Positions 15,510 to 23,645 are shown, counted from the stretch's first letter. The stretch: 54,004 nt of DNA from Clostridia bacterium (GCA_017428385.1 JAFRQX010000029.1:1-54004), one strand, 5' to 3'. Translations and numbers: made by a program. The notes: generated by a model from the letters alone, not told the origin.

Positions 15510-16036
15510 CGAATCTCTCCCGCCGCGGCAATTACGGTACCGGTTCCCTCCGGCAGCCGTTCCGCTTCCTCTTCTGTTGTTTTCTGCCTGCGGATGAACT
15601 TGTTCAGCTCCTGCAGGCGCTTGATCCGGCCTTCCACCCGTTTTCCGGTCAGCGCTTTGCTGCGGTATCGGTCAAAGATAGCCCGTACGCCCATGGTCAC
15701 CGGAATCGCGGCCCAGAAGCCGGTCAGGCCGGTCACAGCCGCGCCGACGCCCATAGCGGCACCGGTTTTCACCATCCGGTACGCACCGTCCTTGAGGCCG
15801 GTCATGCCGGGTTTCCGACCCAGCAGCACCTTCGAGCCTTCGCTCACCGAGATGATCATAAAGGGCAGCAGCCCTGTCACGCTCTCCGTCAGTTCCGTCA
15901 GCAGTCCGGTCTCCTCCAGGAGTCCCGTATCCACCGCGATCTCATCCGCATACGTCAGCCCCGTGGCAATCGTATCCACCACGGTATCGTGCTGGCGCCT
16001 TCTATACTCTTCTACAAGCTGTTGATAAGTCTTCAT
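15506..16036 (-). CDS. Conserved small protein of unknown function, glycine-rich hydrophobic centre
   Basis: 176 residues from the ATG at 16036, chosen because AAAGGAG lies six bases upstream; a longer reading from 16060 has no such site. The centre (about 45-125) is hydrophobic and Gly/Ala-rich (ESVTGLLPFMIISVSEG, GAAMGVGAAVTGLTG) and could insert into or lie on a membrane; the ends are charged. I do not recognise the family. It is translationally coupled to dapF. A 7-base hairpin (CGCCTCC/GGAGGCG, 16052-16068) lies just upstream and could mask part of the leader. Confidence 0.7.
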   Translation of the reverse strand: MKTYQQLVEEYRRRQHDTVVDTIATGLTYADEIAVDTGLLEETGLLTELTESVTGLLPFMIISVSEGSKVLLGRKPGMTGLKDGAYRMVKTGAAMGVGAAVTGLTGFWAAIPVTMGVRAIFDRYRSKALTGKRVEGRIKRLQELNKFIRRQKTTEEEAERLPEGTGTVIAAAGEIR

Positions 16037-16076
16037 CCGGGTCTCCTTTCCCGCCTCCAAAGGAGGCGTGAAATCT

Positions 16077-16324
16077 AATGAATACTTAAGACTTAAAACT
16101 TAAAACTTAAAAATTCTCTACTTAACCAACGTCCTAACGCACCGCAAAAGGTGTCATTCCGAGCGAAGTCGAGGAATCCCTTGCTATATCGGCTGCGATT
16201 CCAACTATTGGAATCATTCATAGAGTATAGACTGTCATTTCGATCGACCGGAGGGAGTGGAGAAATCTCCCCGCCCGCAGGCGATCATTTTTCAGTCTTA
16301 AGTTTTCAGTTTTCAGTATTCATT
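16077..16324. repeat. Family B composite repeat with inverted AT-rich ends
   Basis: Left end: AATACTTAAG then ACTTAAA units (16081-16113). Right end: CAGTCTTAAG then TTTTCAG units and ATTCATTA (16292-16324). The ends are imperfect inverted copies. Inside are two cores: GTCATTCCGAGCGAAGTCGA (16152-16171, continuing in GGAATCCC) and GTCATTTCGATCGACCGGAG (16234-16253, continuing to GGAGAAATCTCC). The rest of the gap is AT-rich with no gene. Confidence 0.8.
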
Positions 16325-16367
16325 ACGATCATAAAGGCTTTCATTTACAGAAAGCGTTTATGATCGT
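16325..16367 (-). terminator. Hairpin overlapping the end of the coiled-coil gene
   Basis: An 18-base stem (16325-16342 with 16350-16367, one mismatch) uses the last four codons and the stop of the gene ending at 16341. A repeat block follows on the transcript. A U tract is weak, so termination strength is uncertain. Confidence 0.55.
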
Positions 16368-16787
16368 CACAACCACCCACGCTGCGGCGGCAATCCCTAC
16401 CAGCCAGGTCAGATCCCGGATAATGGTCCGGCTCTTTTTCTTATCCTTCGCCGTCACTTTTGCCTGTTTCTCCAGCTGGGACACCCGGTTCCGCAGCTCG
16501 GTCACGTCCTGGTCATGGTTCTTCCGTTCTTCCTCCAGGGACGTCTCCAGCAGGTTAATGGTGCTCTCCAGCTTCTGGATCCGCTTATCCTCCTGGGTCA
16601 TCAGGCCGTCCACTTCCCGGCGCAGCTTGGTCTGGTCCTCGCACAGGCCTTCCGCCACCAGGGTCATCTCCGCCGTAAACTGCTCAATCAGCTGGTTTGT
16701 ATTTTCGCCCTTAACCATTTTCAGGGCGCCATCCCACAGTGTGGGCTTCTTCGTCTTCTCAGCAGTGATGGTCTTTTCTTCTTCCAT
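16341..16787 (-). CDS. Small coiled-coil protein with C-terminal membrane anchor, unknown function
   Basis: 148 residues from the ATG at 16787; GGAGG lies eight bases upstream, so the in-frame extension to 16820 is not used. A charged N-terminus leads into a long predicted coiled coil (about residues 45-115, with heptads around LESTINLLETSLEEERKN and VTELRNRVSQLEKQ), then a single transmembrane segment (about 126-144, LVGIAAAAWVVVTIINAF) and a two-residue tail. It is a tail-anchored cytoplasmic coiled coil. Family unknown; possible roles are scaffold or tether. Confidence 0.7.
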   Translation of the reverse strand: MEEEKTITAEKTKKPTLWDGALKMVKGENTNQLIEQFTAEMTLVAEGLCEDQTKLRREVDGLMTQEDKRIQKLESTINLLETSLEEERKNHDQDVTELRNRVSQLEKQAKVTAKDKKKSRTIIRDLTWLVGIAAAAWVVVTIINAFCK

Positions 16788-16857
16788 GTCGAACGCCTCC
16801 CTTCCTCCGGATTGTACCATATCCGGGGATCGTTCCTCAACTTACTTCCCAGGATTA

Positions 16858-17568
16858 TCAGATAGTGAACACAAAGCGTTCACCGCGGATCAGCTGCACA
16901 TTGGTATGCAGGGGCCGTCCCCGCTGATCATATATCACCTCATGCAGGCAGATGAGAGGTGTGCCTTCTTCCGTTTCCAGCAGTTCCGCCTCTGACTTAT
17001 CCGCAAACTTCAGGGACACGTCATGCAGCGCCAGTTTCGGCTCCACGCCATACTCCCGCAGCAGATTATACAAGCTGCCGCTCAGGTCCTGATCCTGCAG
17101 CCAGGCATAAGCCATGGAGAAGTGGTTCCTTTCCAGCACCACGGGTACGCCGTCCGCCCGGCAGACCCGGAGGATTTCCAGTACCCGGCTGCCCCGGCTG
17201 ATATTCAGCCCTTCCGCGGCTTCCGCCCCGGCCTCCGTTTCCCGGACGTGAATCACATCAATGGAGGGCTTTACCCGGTTCAGCTTGCAGGAATCATGGA
17301 AGCTGTGCAGGTTCTTCAGCGGCAGGCCGCCCCGGGGCGTGGCCACAAAGGTACCCTTTCCCTGCTTCCGCTCCAGCAGGCCTTCCGAGGTCAGCTCCGC
17401 CAGGGCCCGGCGTACCGTTACCCGGCTGACCTGGTACAGTTTCTCCAGCTCATGCTCCGGCGGAATCCTGCTTCCCACAGGATAGACTCCCCGCTCGATA
17501 TCTCCCCGGATCCGCTGCATCAGCTGATGATAAAGCGGACTGAAGCTTTCAGACTGCAACCCTTTCAA
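16858..17568 (-). CDS. GntR-family transcriptional regulator with UTRA ligand domain (HutC subfamily)
   Basis: 236 residues. N-terminal winged helix (about 8-75, VSRVTVRRALAELTSEGLLERKQGKGTFVA) and C-terminal UTRA ligand-binding domain (about 95-236, LERNHFSMAYAW, PLHTNVQLIRGERFVFTI). The start is TTG with GGAGG eight bases upstream. No metabolic gene is attached, so the ligand is not evident; UTRA regulators usually sense sugar phosphates or amino-acid derivatives. A perfect inverted repeat on its own promoter (17599-17624) points to autoregulation. Confidence 0.88.
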   Translation of the reverse strand: MKGLQSESFSPLYHQLMQRIRGDIERGVYPVGSRIPPEHELEKLYQVSRVTVRRALAELTSEGLLERKQGKGTFVATPRGGLPLKNLHSFHDSCKLNRVKPSIDVIHVRETEAGAEAAEGLNISRGSRVLEILRVCRADGVPVVLERNHFSMAYAWLQDQDLSGSLYNLLREYGVEPKLALHDVSLKFADKSEAELLETEEGTPLICLHEVIYDQRGRPLHTNVQLIRGERFVFTI

Positions 17569-17598
17569 CGTGTATCCCTCCGATAATTCTTTTCACCG

Positions 17599-17652
17599 GT
17601 TGTATTGATACATTTCAATACAACATAATGATAGTAACACTTCTCCTGTCAA
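17599..17652 (-). promoter_or_regulatory. Promoter and operator of the UTRA regulator
   Basis: Minus-strand TTGACA (17652-17647), 17-base spacer, ATTATG (17629-17624). Directly downstream, GTTGTATTGA and TCAATACAAC (17599-17608 and 17615-17624) form a perfect 10-base inverted repeat over the start point. HutC-type regulators bind such sites, so repression of its own gene is likely. Confidence 0.75.
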
Positions 17653-17708
17653 AAATCAAATTGTCAACCTCGTCCAATTATCCTGCTGTCATAAATTCAA
17701 CCATTGCT

Positions 17709-17764
17709 CGAAAAGATAAAGAAACGCGTTATTGCTTTCATTAAGGGTCTATGTTATCTTTTCG
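17709..17764 (+). promoter_or_regulatory. Promoter of the XRE gene bracketed by an 11-base inverted repeat
   Basis: CGAAAAGATAA (17709-17719) and TTATCTTTTCG (17754-17764) are perfect inverted copies 34 bases apart. Between and overlapping them lies TTGCTT (17732-17737), 17-base spacer, TATCTT (17755-17760). A dimer bound to both arms would cover the -10, which suggests autoregulation. Confidence 0.6.
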
Positions 17765-17808
17765 ATGTCGCAGAACAAAGATATACGAGAGGAGAATGAA
17801 GTCCGGAC

Positions 17809-18414
17809 ATGAAAATCGGGGAAAACATCAAGACCCTTCGTAAGGCACGCGGCTTTACGCAGGAACAATTGGCAGACATGCTTGGCCTTTCATTCCAGGC
17901 AGTATCCAAATGGGAAACCAATGCCAATACACCTGATATCTCTCTTCTGCCTGCGATCGCAAAGGTGTTGGGAACATCGATTGATCAGCTGTTCTCAGAA
18001 AGCAATCCCGAATTATGGGAAGGCGCAGAGCTGATCAAGGACGACGATGTGATCCGGATTGTGCAGTTACAGGGACACAGAGTTCTGAAGACAACACCCG
18101 TCAATCAATCGTTCCCCATCATTTTTCCCCGTGACTGCAACAATGAAACGCAATACTTTAAGGTTGAAGTTTTTGGACATGTCATCGCAGACGGTTCCAT
18201 CAACGGGGATGTGGTCTGCCATGGGAGTATTGATTGCTCAGACATCAACAGTTTCGGCCCGATTCAGGTATCAGGAAATCTTTCCGCCAACAGGATCAAT
18301 ATGACGGAAGGAAAAATCGTCTGTGGCAGCATCCAGGAATGCCATGAAATTCGCTGCCCTTCGATTGAATGCACAGGGGATATCCATGCCTCCAATATAA
18401 TCGAACAAGGCTGA
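17809..18414 (+). CDS. XRE-family regulator fused to a bactofilin-like polymer-forming domain
   Basis: 201 residues. Residues 1-66 are a standard Cro/CI helix-turn-helix (IKTLRKARGFTQEQLADMLG, VSKWETNANTPDISLLPAIA). After a linker, residues about 105-201 show short repeats typical of the bactofilin/polymer-forming beta-helix (GHVIADGSINGDVVCHGSID, VSGNLSANRIN), with many Cys. Bactofilins assemble into filaments; here the domain may oligomerise a DNA-binding protein or sense a surface signal. GAGAGGAG stands 14 bases before the ATG, a long spacing. An inverted repeat flanks its promoter. Confidence 0.75.
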   Translation: MKIGENIKTLRKARGFTQEQLADMLGLSFQAVSKWETNANTPDISLLPAIAKVLGTSIDQLFSESNPELWEGAELIKDDDVIRIVQLQGHRVLKTTPVNQSFPIIFPRDCNNETQYFKVEVFGHVIADGSINGDVVCHGSIDCSDINSFGPIQVSGNLSANRINMTEGKIVCGSIQECHEIRCPSIECTGDIHASNIIEQG

Positions 18415-18436
18415 GGACAAGTATATAAATAAACAA

Positions 18437-18469
18437 AAAACACGGCCGGGAAATCTCCGGCCGTGTTTT
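18437..18469. terminator. Bidirectional terminator between XRE and ABC permease genes
   Basis: Perfect 13-base stem (18437-18449 with 18457-18469), 7-base loop, A-run on one side and T-run on the other. It serves the convergent genes ending at 18414 and 18474. Confidence 0.92.
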
Positions 18470-18473
18470 ATTT

Positions 18474-19115
18474 TCAGAACTCTTTCTTCTTCATCCAGCG
18501 TACGCCAAGGATATAACCGACGACCGTGATGATCACCGCAATCCCTGCCGCCAGCAGCAGGAGTCCCGTCTGACCCAGTTGCGCGAAGAATGCTGTCACC
18601 GCTGTCTGCTGATCCGGTGCCACCTTTGTAATCAGCAACACAATGAGCGCAATGCCGGCAATTATGGCATACAGGATGATCCTGCCCTGGTCGCCTCCGA
18701 AGCGAATCCGGATCGGGATCATCAGGGAGACAATCACCGCACCGGCACAGATGGAAAAGAGAATCAGCGTACCCAGATCCGTTCCCTGTCCGTCCGGGCT
18801 GATGAGCGTGCGCACAAGGCAGCAGGCTATAGCAAACACCAGAGATGCTGCCATCAGGATGCCACCCAGCAGAAACTTTTCCGTCACATAGGTCTTCCGT
18901 TCAAACGGAAGGGTAAACAGATGGGTCAGGCTGTGATCCACCTCATCGTAACTGATGGTACTGATCGTCAGAATGGAAGCCATCATCATCATATAAGGAA
19001 ATCCGAAACCGTCGTTGTGCATGGCCGTAAACCATACTGCCAGCATGATGTAAACCGGCAGAATCTTCCTTTGATTCCGCAGCAGGCAGAAATCCTTTAT
19101 CAGTAAGCCTTTCAT
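18474..19115 (-). CDS. ABC-2 type transporter permease
   Basis: 213 residues with about six hydrophobic segments (near 17-33, 38-54, 75-96, 103-125, 140-160 and 180-203) and a Lys-rich end. It is the membrane partner of the ATPase encoded immediately upstream, overlapping it by 4 bases. The arrangement GntR-ATPase-permease is that of ytr-like operons, induced by wall-active antibiotics in Bacillus. The substrate is unknown; export of an antibiotic or lipid is possible. Confidence 0.8.
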   Translation of the reverse strand: MKGLLIKDFCLLRNQRKILPVYIMLAVWFTAMHNDGFGFPYMMMMASILTISTISYDEVDHSLTHLFTLPFERKTYVTEKFLLGGILMAASLVFAIACCLVRTLISPDGQGTDLGTLILFSICAGAVIVSLMIPIRIRFGGDQGRIILYAIIAGIALIVLLITKVAPDQQTAVTAFFAQLGQTGLLLLAAGIAVIITVVGYILGVRWMKKKEF

Positions 19116-19963
19116 AGCGTTTCTCCTTTGTGCATCATCATAATATATTCATCCATGGTGATCCGTTCAACCACCATTCCCGGACAGTTTTCAGCATAAT
19201 AGCGCTTCTGGTCGGTCAGCAGGCTCCAGCCGAAGCCTTCCTTCCTCCTGCGCAGAATATAGCTCTTATCCAGCGTCTCCAGATCCTTGTCGCTGACCTT
19301 CAGCACCGCGTAATCGCTCAGCAGCCTGTCAGTTTCCTCATGGCAGATGATCTGCCCGTTGTCGATCATATAGAAGTCGTCGCAGAGCTGTTCCAGGTCT
19401 CCGGAGATATGGGAGCTGATCAGGATGGAGCGGTTCTCATCCTCTGCCACATACTCCCGGAGCAGGTCCAGGATCTGGTCCCTTGCCACCACGTCCAGGC
19501 CGGCGGTGGGCTCATCCAGGATCAGCAGTTCCGCCTGATGGCAGATTGCGCTCAGCACCCGGATTTTTGCCTTCATACCAGTGGAAAATTCCTTGATCTT
19601 CTTGTTCTCCGGCAGGGAAAGCTCCCTGGCCTTTTCCAGGAAAAGTTTCTTATCAAAGGAAGGATAAAAAGCGGCCAGCACCCGGGATATATCTTTCACC
19701 GTCAGCTCCCCGCTGAAGCAGGATTCCGCCAGCACGGCGCCAATGCGCTTTTTGTCTTCCACCGTCGGAGCCTTCCGTTTGTTTCCGAACAGCTCCATTT
19801 CTCCGCCGTCATTGGAGATCAGGCCCATAATCGCCTTGAAGGTGGTGCTTTTGCCTGCGCCGTTTGCTCCGATAAACCCGGTAATGGTGCCCGGCCGGAC
19901 CTCCAGCGAGCAGTTCAGGGTAAAGTCCTGGTATTTCTTGGTCAGATTGGTCAGTTTCAGCAT
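19112..19963 (-). CDS. ABC transporter ATP-binding protein
   Basis: 283 residues. Walker A GANGAGKST (about 33-41), a degenerate signature FSTGMKAKI in place of LSGGQ, Walker B LLILDEPTAGLD, and a switch His in ISSHISGD. The C-terminal 70 residues are the accessory region typical of ABC-2 exporters. It powers the permease encoded downstream. The start lies 6 bases after the stop of the GntR gene, so the three genes are one operon. Confidence 0.9.
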   Translation of the reverse strand: MLKLTNLTKKYQDFTLNCSLEVRPGTITGFIGANGAGKSTTFKAIMGLISNDGGEMELFGNKRKAPTVEDKKRIGAVLAESCFSGELTVKDISRVLAAFYPSFDKKLFLEKARELSLPENKKIKEFSTGMKAKIRVLSAICHQAELLILDEPTAGLDVVARDQILDLLREYVAEDENRSILISSHISGDLEQLCDDFYMIDNGQIICHEETDRLLSDYAVLKVSDKDLETLDKSYILRRRKEGFGWSLLTDQKRYYAENCPGMVVERITMDEYIMMMHKGETL

Positions 19964-19969
19964 ACAGAA

Positions 19970-20341
19970 TTATTCCTCCGTGATGATATCGAGCATGTTG
20001 GCGAGTTCTTCCCGGCTCACACCGTACCGCTTCGCCTTCTCGGCCACAGCCTCCAGATCCCGTTCCAGGTCCCGGCGCTGTTCCTCCTGGATCATGGACC
20101 GGTTCGGCGCGCAGACGTAGGTCCCCTTCCCGTGGATGGTGGCTGTCAGGCCTTCCTCTTCCAGCGCGTCATAGGCTTTCTTCACCGTGAGGGCGCTGAT
20201 CTTCAGGTCCCGGGACAGGACGCGGACCGATGGCAGCGGATCATTCTCCGCCAGTTCCCCGGACAGGATCATGTGCTTGATCGAGGCAACGACCTGTTCG
20301 TATATGGGAATCATGGAATAGGTATCAATAATAATGTTCAT
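19970..20341 (-). CDS. GntR-family regulator, YtrA subfamily
   Basis: 123 residues: a winged helix (about 10-78, YEQVVASIKHMILSGELAEN, LPSVRVLSRDLKISALTVKKAY, GKGTYVC) and a short helical dimerisation tail, with no ligand domain. This is the YtrA layout, whose members repress their own ABC transporter operon and are relieved by wall or membrane stress. It is first in its operon, and the promoter at 20375-20421 is overlapped by a long inverted repeat that should be its operator. Confidence 0.88.
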   Translation of the reverse strand: MNIIIDTYSMIPIYEQVVASIKHMILSGELAENDPLPSVRVLSRDLKISALTVKKAYDALEEEGLTATIHGKGTYVCAPNRSMIQEEQRRDLERDLEAVAEKAKRYGVSREELANMLDIITEE

Positions 20342-20374
20342 GGGGTCAGACCTCTCATGTGTTGATTCAACGCA

Positions 20375-20421
20375 AACAGTATATAACAGTGTAGAACTGT
20401 TGTCAACTGTTATATGCTGTT
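20375..20421 (-). promoter_or_regulatory. Promoter and operator of the GntR-ABC operon
   Basis: Minus-strand TTGACA (20406-20401), 17-base spacer, TATACT (20383-20378): almost full consensus. Two 16-base arms (20375-20390 and 20406-20421, one mismatch; core AACAGTATATAACAGT) flank it so that each arm touches one hexamer. A YtrA dimer bound here would block polymerase. Confidence 0.85.
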
Positions 20422-20463
20422 TATTTGTAATTTTTTACAAACAGACTTTTCCTGCTAAAGGAA

Positions 20464-20491
20464 AAAGACAGGAAGAAGCCTTCCTGTCTTT
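20464..20491 (-). terminator. Terminator after the VanX/LDT gene
   Basis: Perfect stem AAAGACAGGAAG/CTTCCTGTCTTT (20464-20475 with 20480-20491). On the minus strand it ends in Ts. It lies 22 bases past the stop at 20513. Confidence 0.85.
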
Positions 20492-20512
20492 CCCGGTTTC
20501 ATTCCCCGCCGG

Positions 20513-21910
20513 TCAGAAACCGGCGCCCAGATTCTCAAAGGTATCGATGATTACCGTGCATTCGGGAGAAACCCGCTGCATGATCATGCGCATCATGTTT
20601 TCCGGCACCGCCACGCAGCCGCCGGTATAGGGCTTTGCCGGACCCAGGCAATGCAGGAAAATGGCGGAGCCGCGCCCGGGAGTACCCTGATCGTTGAAGC
20701 TGATGTTGAGACAGTACTGATACTGATATTCGTAATCAATAATGTGCTCACTGTCTTCCATGGCCAGATCCGGCACATCCCGGAGATCGACCATCTGGTT
20801 GTACTGCCTTTCCGGATCGCCGGACCAGTAGGTATTGTCATCCGCCTGAATATAGGGCAGCGCGCATCCGGGATCAGGCGCGATCCCGAAGGCTTTGTTG
20901 AAGGAATATGCTCCGACGGGTGTCTGGCCGCAGCCTTCCGCGTGATCGGCGTCCAGGCACAGTCCGTTCCGGCCCACAAAGCCCGGCGTGGACAGGATCT
21001 GTTTCCAGGCGCCGTTTTCATCCCGCTCGTGCATGGTAATATACGCCGTGGTCTGATCCATGCCCATCCCGGCCACAATGAACAGCTGTTCCGCGTCCTG
21101 CGCGGCGGGCAGCTCCGTCACCCAGGACGGCGATACCGTTTCATGCTGGATATTCGCATGCAGGCCTTCAACCCGGTCTGACAGCGTGCCGGCCGCGGCG
21201 TTTTCCAGAGATCGGCAGCTCACAGGGAAAGTGAAATATGTATTGGGATACGGCTCATCCCTGAGCGTAAAATGCCACCATTCCTCCTCCAGAGGCTTGA
21301 AACCATGGGCCAGCATGGCATCCCGCAGGATCATCCGGTTCCGGTACTGTTCGTCAGTGATTCCGGTATAGTCCGGGTGGCTCAGTTCCCCGAAGTAATC
21401 GAAGGTACCTCCCATATCCGCTTCTTTTTCGGTTTTCATATCAAAGAGGGTCAGATCCACCGTGCTGCCCCGGCTGTGGCCGGAATGCTCCGCAATGTAC
21501 CCCAGGGGGAACAGCGTATCCTTTTCGAGCTCCGGATAAAAGTAAGGCTTCATCCGGGTGTCCTCATAATCCAGCGCCCAGCGCATAAAATGGGTCACGG
21601 CCTTCTGGGGCCGGTAAGCGTCGTAAATCTTCAGCCGGTAGCCCTTCCCGATCAGGTCGTCGCTGACTTCCTTCAGTGCCGCTGCCGCTTCCTTCGTCAG
21701 AAGCGCGACGGGTTCTTCATAGCCGTCGACGCGGCCGCCGATAAAGTTATAGGTGGAATAATACCGGATTTCCAGGATTGCGTCCGGCACTGCTTCACTT
21801 AAAAGCACAAAGCCGGAAGCGTTATCCGAAAAAAGCATATCATCCTGCTCCGCCGCGGCCAGGCCGGTGAGCATCAGCAATGCCAGGAACAGCGCCATCA
21901 ACTTTTTCAC
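20513..21910 (-). CDS. Secreted fusion of a VanX-type D-Ala-D-Ala dipeptidase and an L,D-transpeptidase-like domain
   Basis: 465 residues, GTG start with GGAGGG eight bases upstream. Signal peptide (1-20). Residues about 34-232 match the M15D D-alanyl-D-alanine dipeptidase family: Arg100 in YDAYRPQ, zinc ligands His145 in SGHSRGSTVDLT and Asp152, catalytic Glu210 and zinc ligand His213 in EEWWHF. Residues about 270-460 match the YkuD (L,D-transpeptidase) fold: GQTPVGAYSF, His420 in FLHCLG, and GGCVAVP with nucleophile Cys432. Outside the cell the first domain would act on free or terminal D-Ala-D-Ala and the second would form or cut wall crosslinks. I know the two families but not this fusion. 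It follows the M15 gene by 35 bases. Confidence 0.82.
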   Translation of the reverse strand: MKKLMALFLALLMLTGLAAAEQDDMLFSDNASGFVLLSEAVPDAILEIRYYSTYNFIGGRVDGYEEPVALLTKEAAAALKEVSDDLIGKGYRLKIYDAYRPQKAVTHFMRWALDYEDTRMKPYFYPELEKDTLFPLGYIAEHSGHSRGSTVDLTLFDMKTEKEADMGGTFDYFGELSHPDYTGITDEQYRNRMILRDAMLAHGFKPLEEEWWHFTLRDEPYPNTYFTFPVSCRSLENAAAGTLSDRVEGLHANIQHETVSPSWVTELPAAQDAEQLFIVAGMGMDQTTAYITMHERDENGAWKQILSTPGFVGRNGLCLDADHAEGCGQTPVGAYSFNKAFGIAPDPGCALPYIQADDNTYWSGDPERQYNQMVDLRDVPDLAMEDSEHIIDYEYQYQYCLNISFNDQGTPGRGSAIFLHCLGPAKPYTGGCVAVPENMMRMIMQRVSPECTVIIDTFENLGAGF

Positions 21911-21945
21911 AGTTCATTCCCTCCGTTTCTTCTTTCCGGTGACGT

Positions 21946-23376
21946 TTACTGGTTATCAGGATACCAGACGGCGATCACGTCCGTCGGGATTTCAAAGTGC
22001 TGGTAATCCTTCCGGTCCTCCCAGTCACCGCCCCATTCAAAGCCATGTTCAATAAACAGGCGGTAGCAGAGATCATCATGATCGATCTTGCAGGGGAAAT
22101 CCGCTTCCCGGTCCAGGTAGGGTTCACCCGTGACAGGCTCCACAATACGCACGCCGTCCACAATCTTTGTGTAGGGATTGTAGAGCGTGTTGATATCCAC
22201 CGCCAGGCCCAGGCCGTGCTTGGAGACCCGGGTGGTGTGGGAGATGAAGCGGAAATTGAAGGAGGAGGAGTTGTTATCCTCCATGGAGAGCTCGTCATCC
22301 GCGTCGTATTCATCCACCAGGCGGATCTTTTCAATGGGATACCGCGCCTCATACAATTGGCGGATAATCTCCAGCACGTCCTCCGCAATGTGGTAGTTGA
22401 CGATCATCTCCCCTTCCCGGGTTTCGCCGTTCAGGTCCACATGGAGCACATGCAGGTAACGCAGGTCCTCCCGGGGAAGCGTGCAATCCTCCTTGAAGGA
22501 TTTGCCGTAGATCCGCGCAAAGAGCTCATCAGAGATCGGGGCAATGTAAAACGCTTCATCTGTCTCTGCGGCTTCCCCCGCCTGCCCGCCCAGAGCGGTG
22601 AATACGTCCGCGAACATCCTGATTTCCTCCTCATGCTCCGGCATGGCGTCCACCAGTGCCTGGACAGCCTCATCCGGATCCTCGGCAGAAATTGCCTCCG
22701 AGATCTTCTCCATCAGCGCGTTATACTCGCTCCAGGGGTCGTTTTCCGCATCGTAGGTGCCGTCCGCGTGATAGCACAGCTCCGCAGCATTGCGGGACAG
22801 GCCGGCCACGCCGGCGCTTTTCACGGTGAGATCGCCGATATAGCCGTTTTCTTCGCGCTGCATATATTCCGTATAGGTTTCGTTCAGCAGCAGGTCATAT
22901 TCATACATGCCACAGCTTACGGTATAGACGGCCGCGTCGTCTTCCCCCATGGCGGTTGTACTGGGTTCATAGCCTGCCGCTTCCACCTCCAGCAGCGTCT
23001 TTCCCACCAGTTCTTCCAGTTCCTCCCGGGACTTCGGCCGGGCGGTAATTTCCTCTTCACGGGTAACAGGCAGCGTTCTTATATAAGCATTATATGCCTC
23101 AAACGCAGCTTCCACCGCATCCGCTTCCACAGATTCCAGTGTGCCTTCTGCCAGTTCCCTGGCTTTATCATCCAGATCCGCCGTCAGACGACGAGGAGCT
23201 CCGTTCAGCGTAACAACTACATTGAAGTGCTGATCGTCACCGCCGGCGATGCCTGTGTAGCTTTCCGACGCCATTGCGTCGCCTAAAGTCGCAAAGGAGA
23301 ACCCGGCAGTTTCCTGAGCCAGGGCAGCGCCTGCCAGCATGACCAGAACCAGTACAGCCAGTAAGATCTTCTTCAT
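21946..23376 (-). CDS. Secreted M15-family wall peptidase (D,D- or L,D-carboxypeptidase type)
   Basis: 476 residues from the ATG at 23376, which has AAAGGA eight bases upstream and opens the signal peptide (1-20, ILLAVLVLVMLAGAALA). The middle (about 80-290) is not recognisable. The C-terminal part (about 310-476) is an M15 zinc peptidase of the VanY/CwlK kind: HGLGLAVDINTLYNPY gives the HxxGxAxD zinc motif, and EWGGDWEDRKDYQHFEI gives the final His. Peptidases of this kind trim stem peptides. It is cotranscribed with the VanX/LDT fusion. Confidence 0.8.
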   Translation of the reverse strand: MKKILLAVLVLVMLAGAALAQETAGFSFATLGDAMASESYTGIAGGDDQHFNVVVTLNGAPRRLTADLDDKARELAEGTLESVEADAVEAAFEAYNAYIRTLPVTREEEITARPKSREELEELVGKTLLEVEAAGYEPSTTAMGEDDAAVYTVSCGMYEYDLLLNETYTEYMQREENGYIGDLTVKSAGVAGLSRNAAELCYHADGTYDAENDPWSEYNALMEKISEAISAEDPDEAVQALVDAMPEHEEEIRMFADVFTALGGQAGEAAETDEAFYIAPISDELFARIYGKSFKEDCTLPREDLRYLHVLHVDLNGETREGEMIVNYHIAEDVLEIIRQLYEARYPIEKIRLVDEYDADDELSMEDNNSSSFNFRFISHTTRVSKHGLGLAVDINTLYNPYTKIVDGVRIVEPVTGEPYLDREADFPCKIDHDDLCYRLFIEHGFEWGGDWEDRKDYQHFEIPTDVIAVWYPDNQ

Positions 23377-23616
23377 CGTTAACATCCTTTCTTCTGTTCC
23401 CGTAATCACCGTTCAGATTTTACCGGGATCACAGATTCATACGCAGCAACCGGTCCACCCGGCTGTTGCGTTTTTCTGTTTCTATGAGAAATACAGGATA
23501 CAAAACAGATCAATCGCGGCTATTATTTATTTTTCCATCATTTGACAGTACCATCATAGCTTAAATCAATTCCACGGTCAATCAGCTTGCCTTCTGTGAG
23601 GCGCATCCGCTGTACA

Positions 23617-23645
23617 AAAAGACAGGAAGCAATCTTCCTGCCTTC
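23617..23645. other. Hairpin nearly identical to the 20464 terminator
   Basis: AAGACAGGAAG/CTTCCTGCCTT (about 23619-23629 with 23634-23644, one mismatch) repeats the stem of the terminator at 20464-20491. Together they bracket the two wall peptidase genes. The gap 23377-23804 otherwise shows no gene; a weak promoter for the M15 gene must be in it but I cannot define it. Confidence 0.5.

Noticed and set aside
23444..23472. Plus-strand terminator (GC-rich imperfect stem then TTTTT)
   Set aside because: There is no plus-strand gene before it, and the stem has several mismatches; it lies in the leader of the minus-strand M15 gene.
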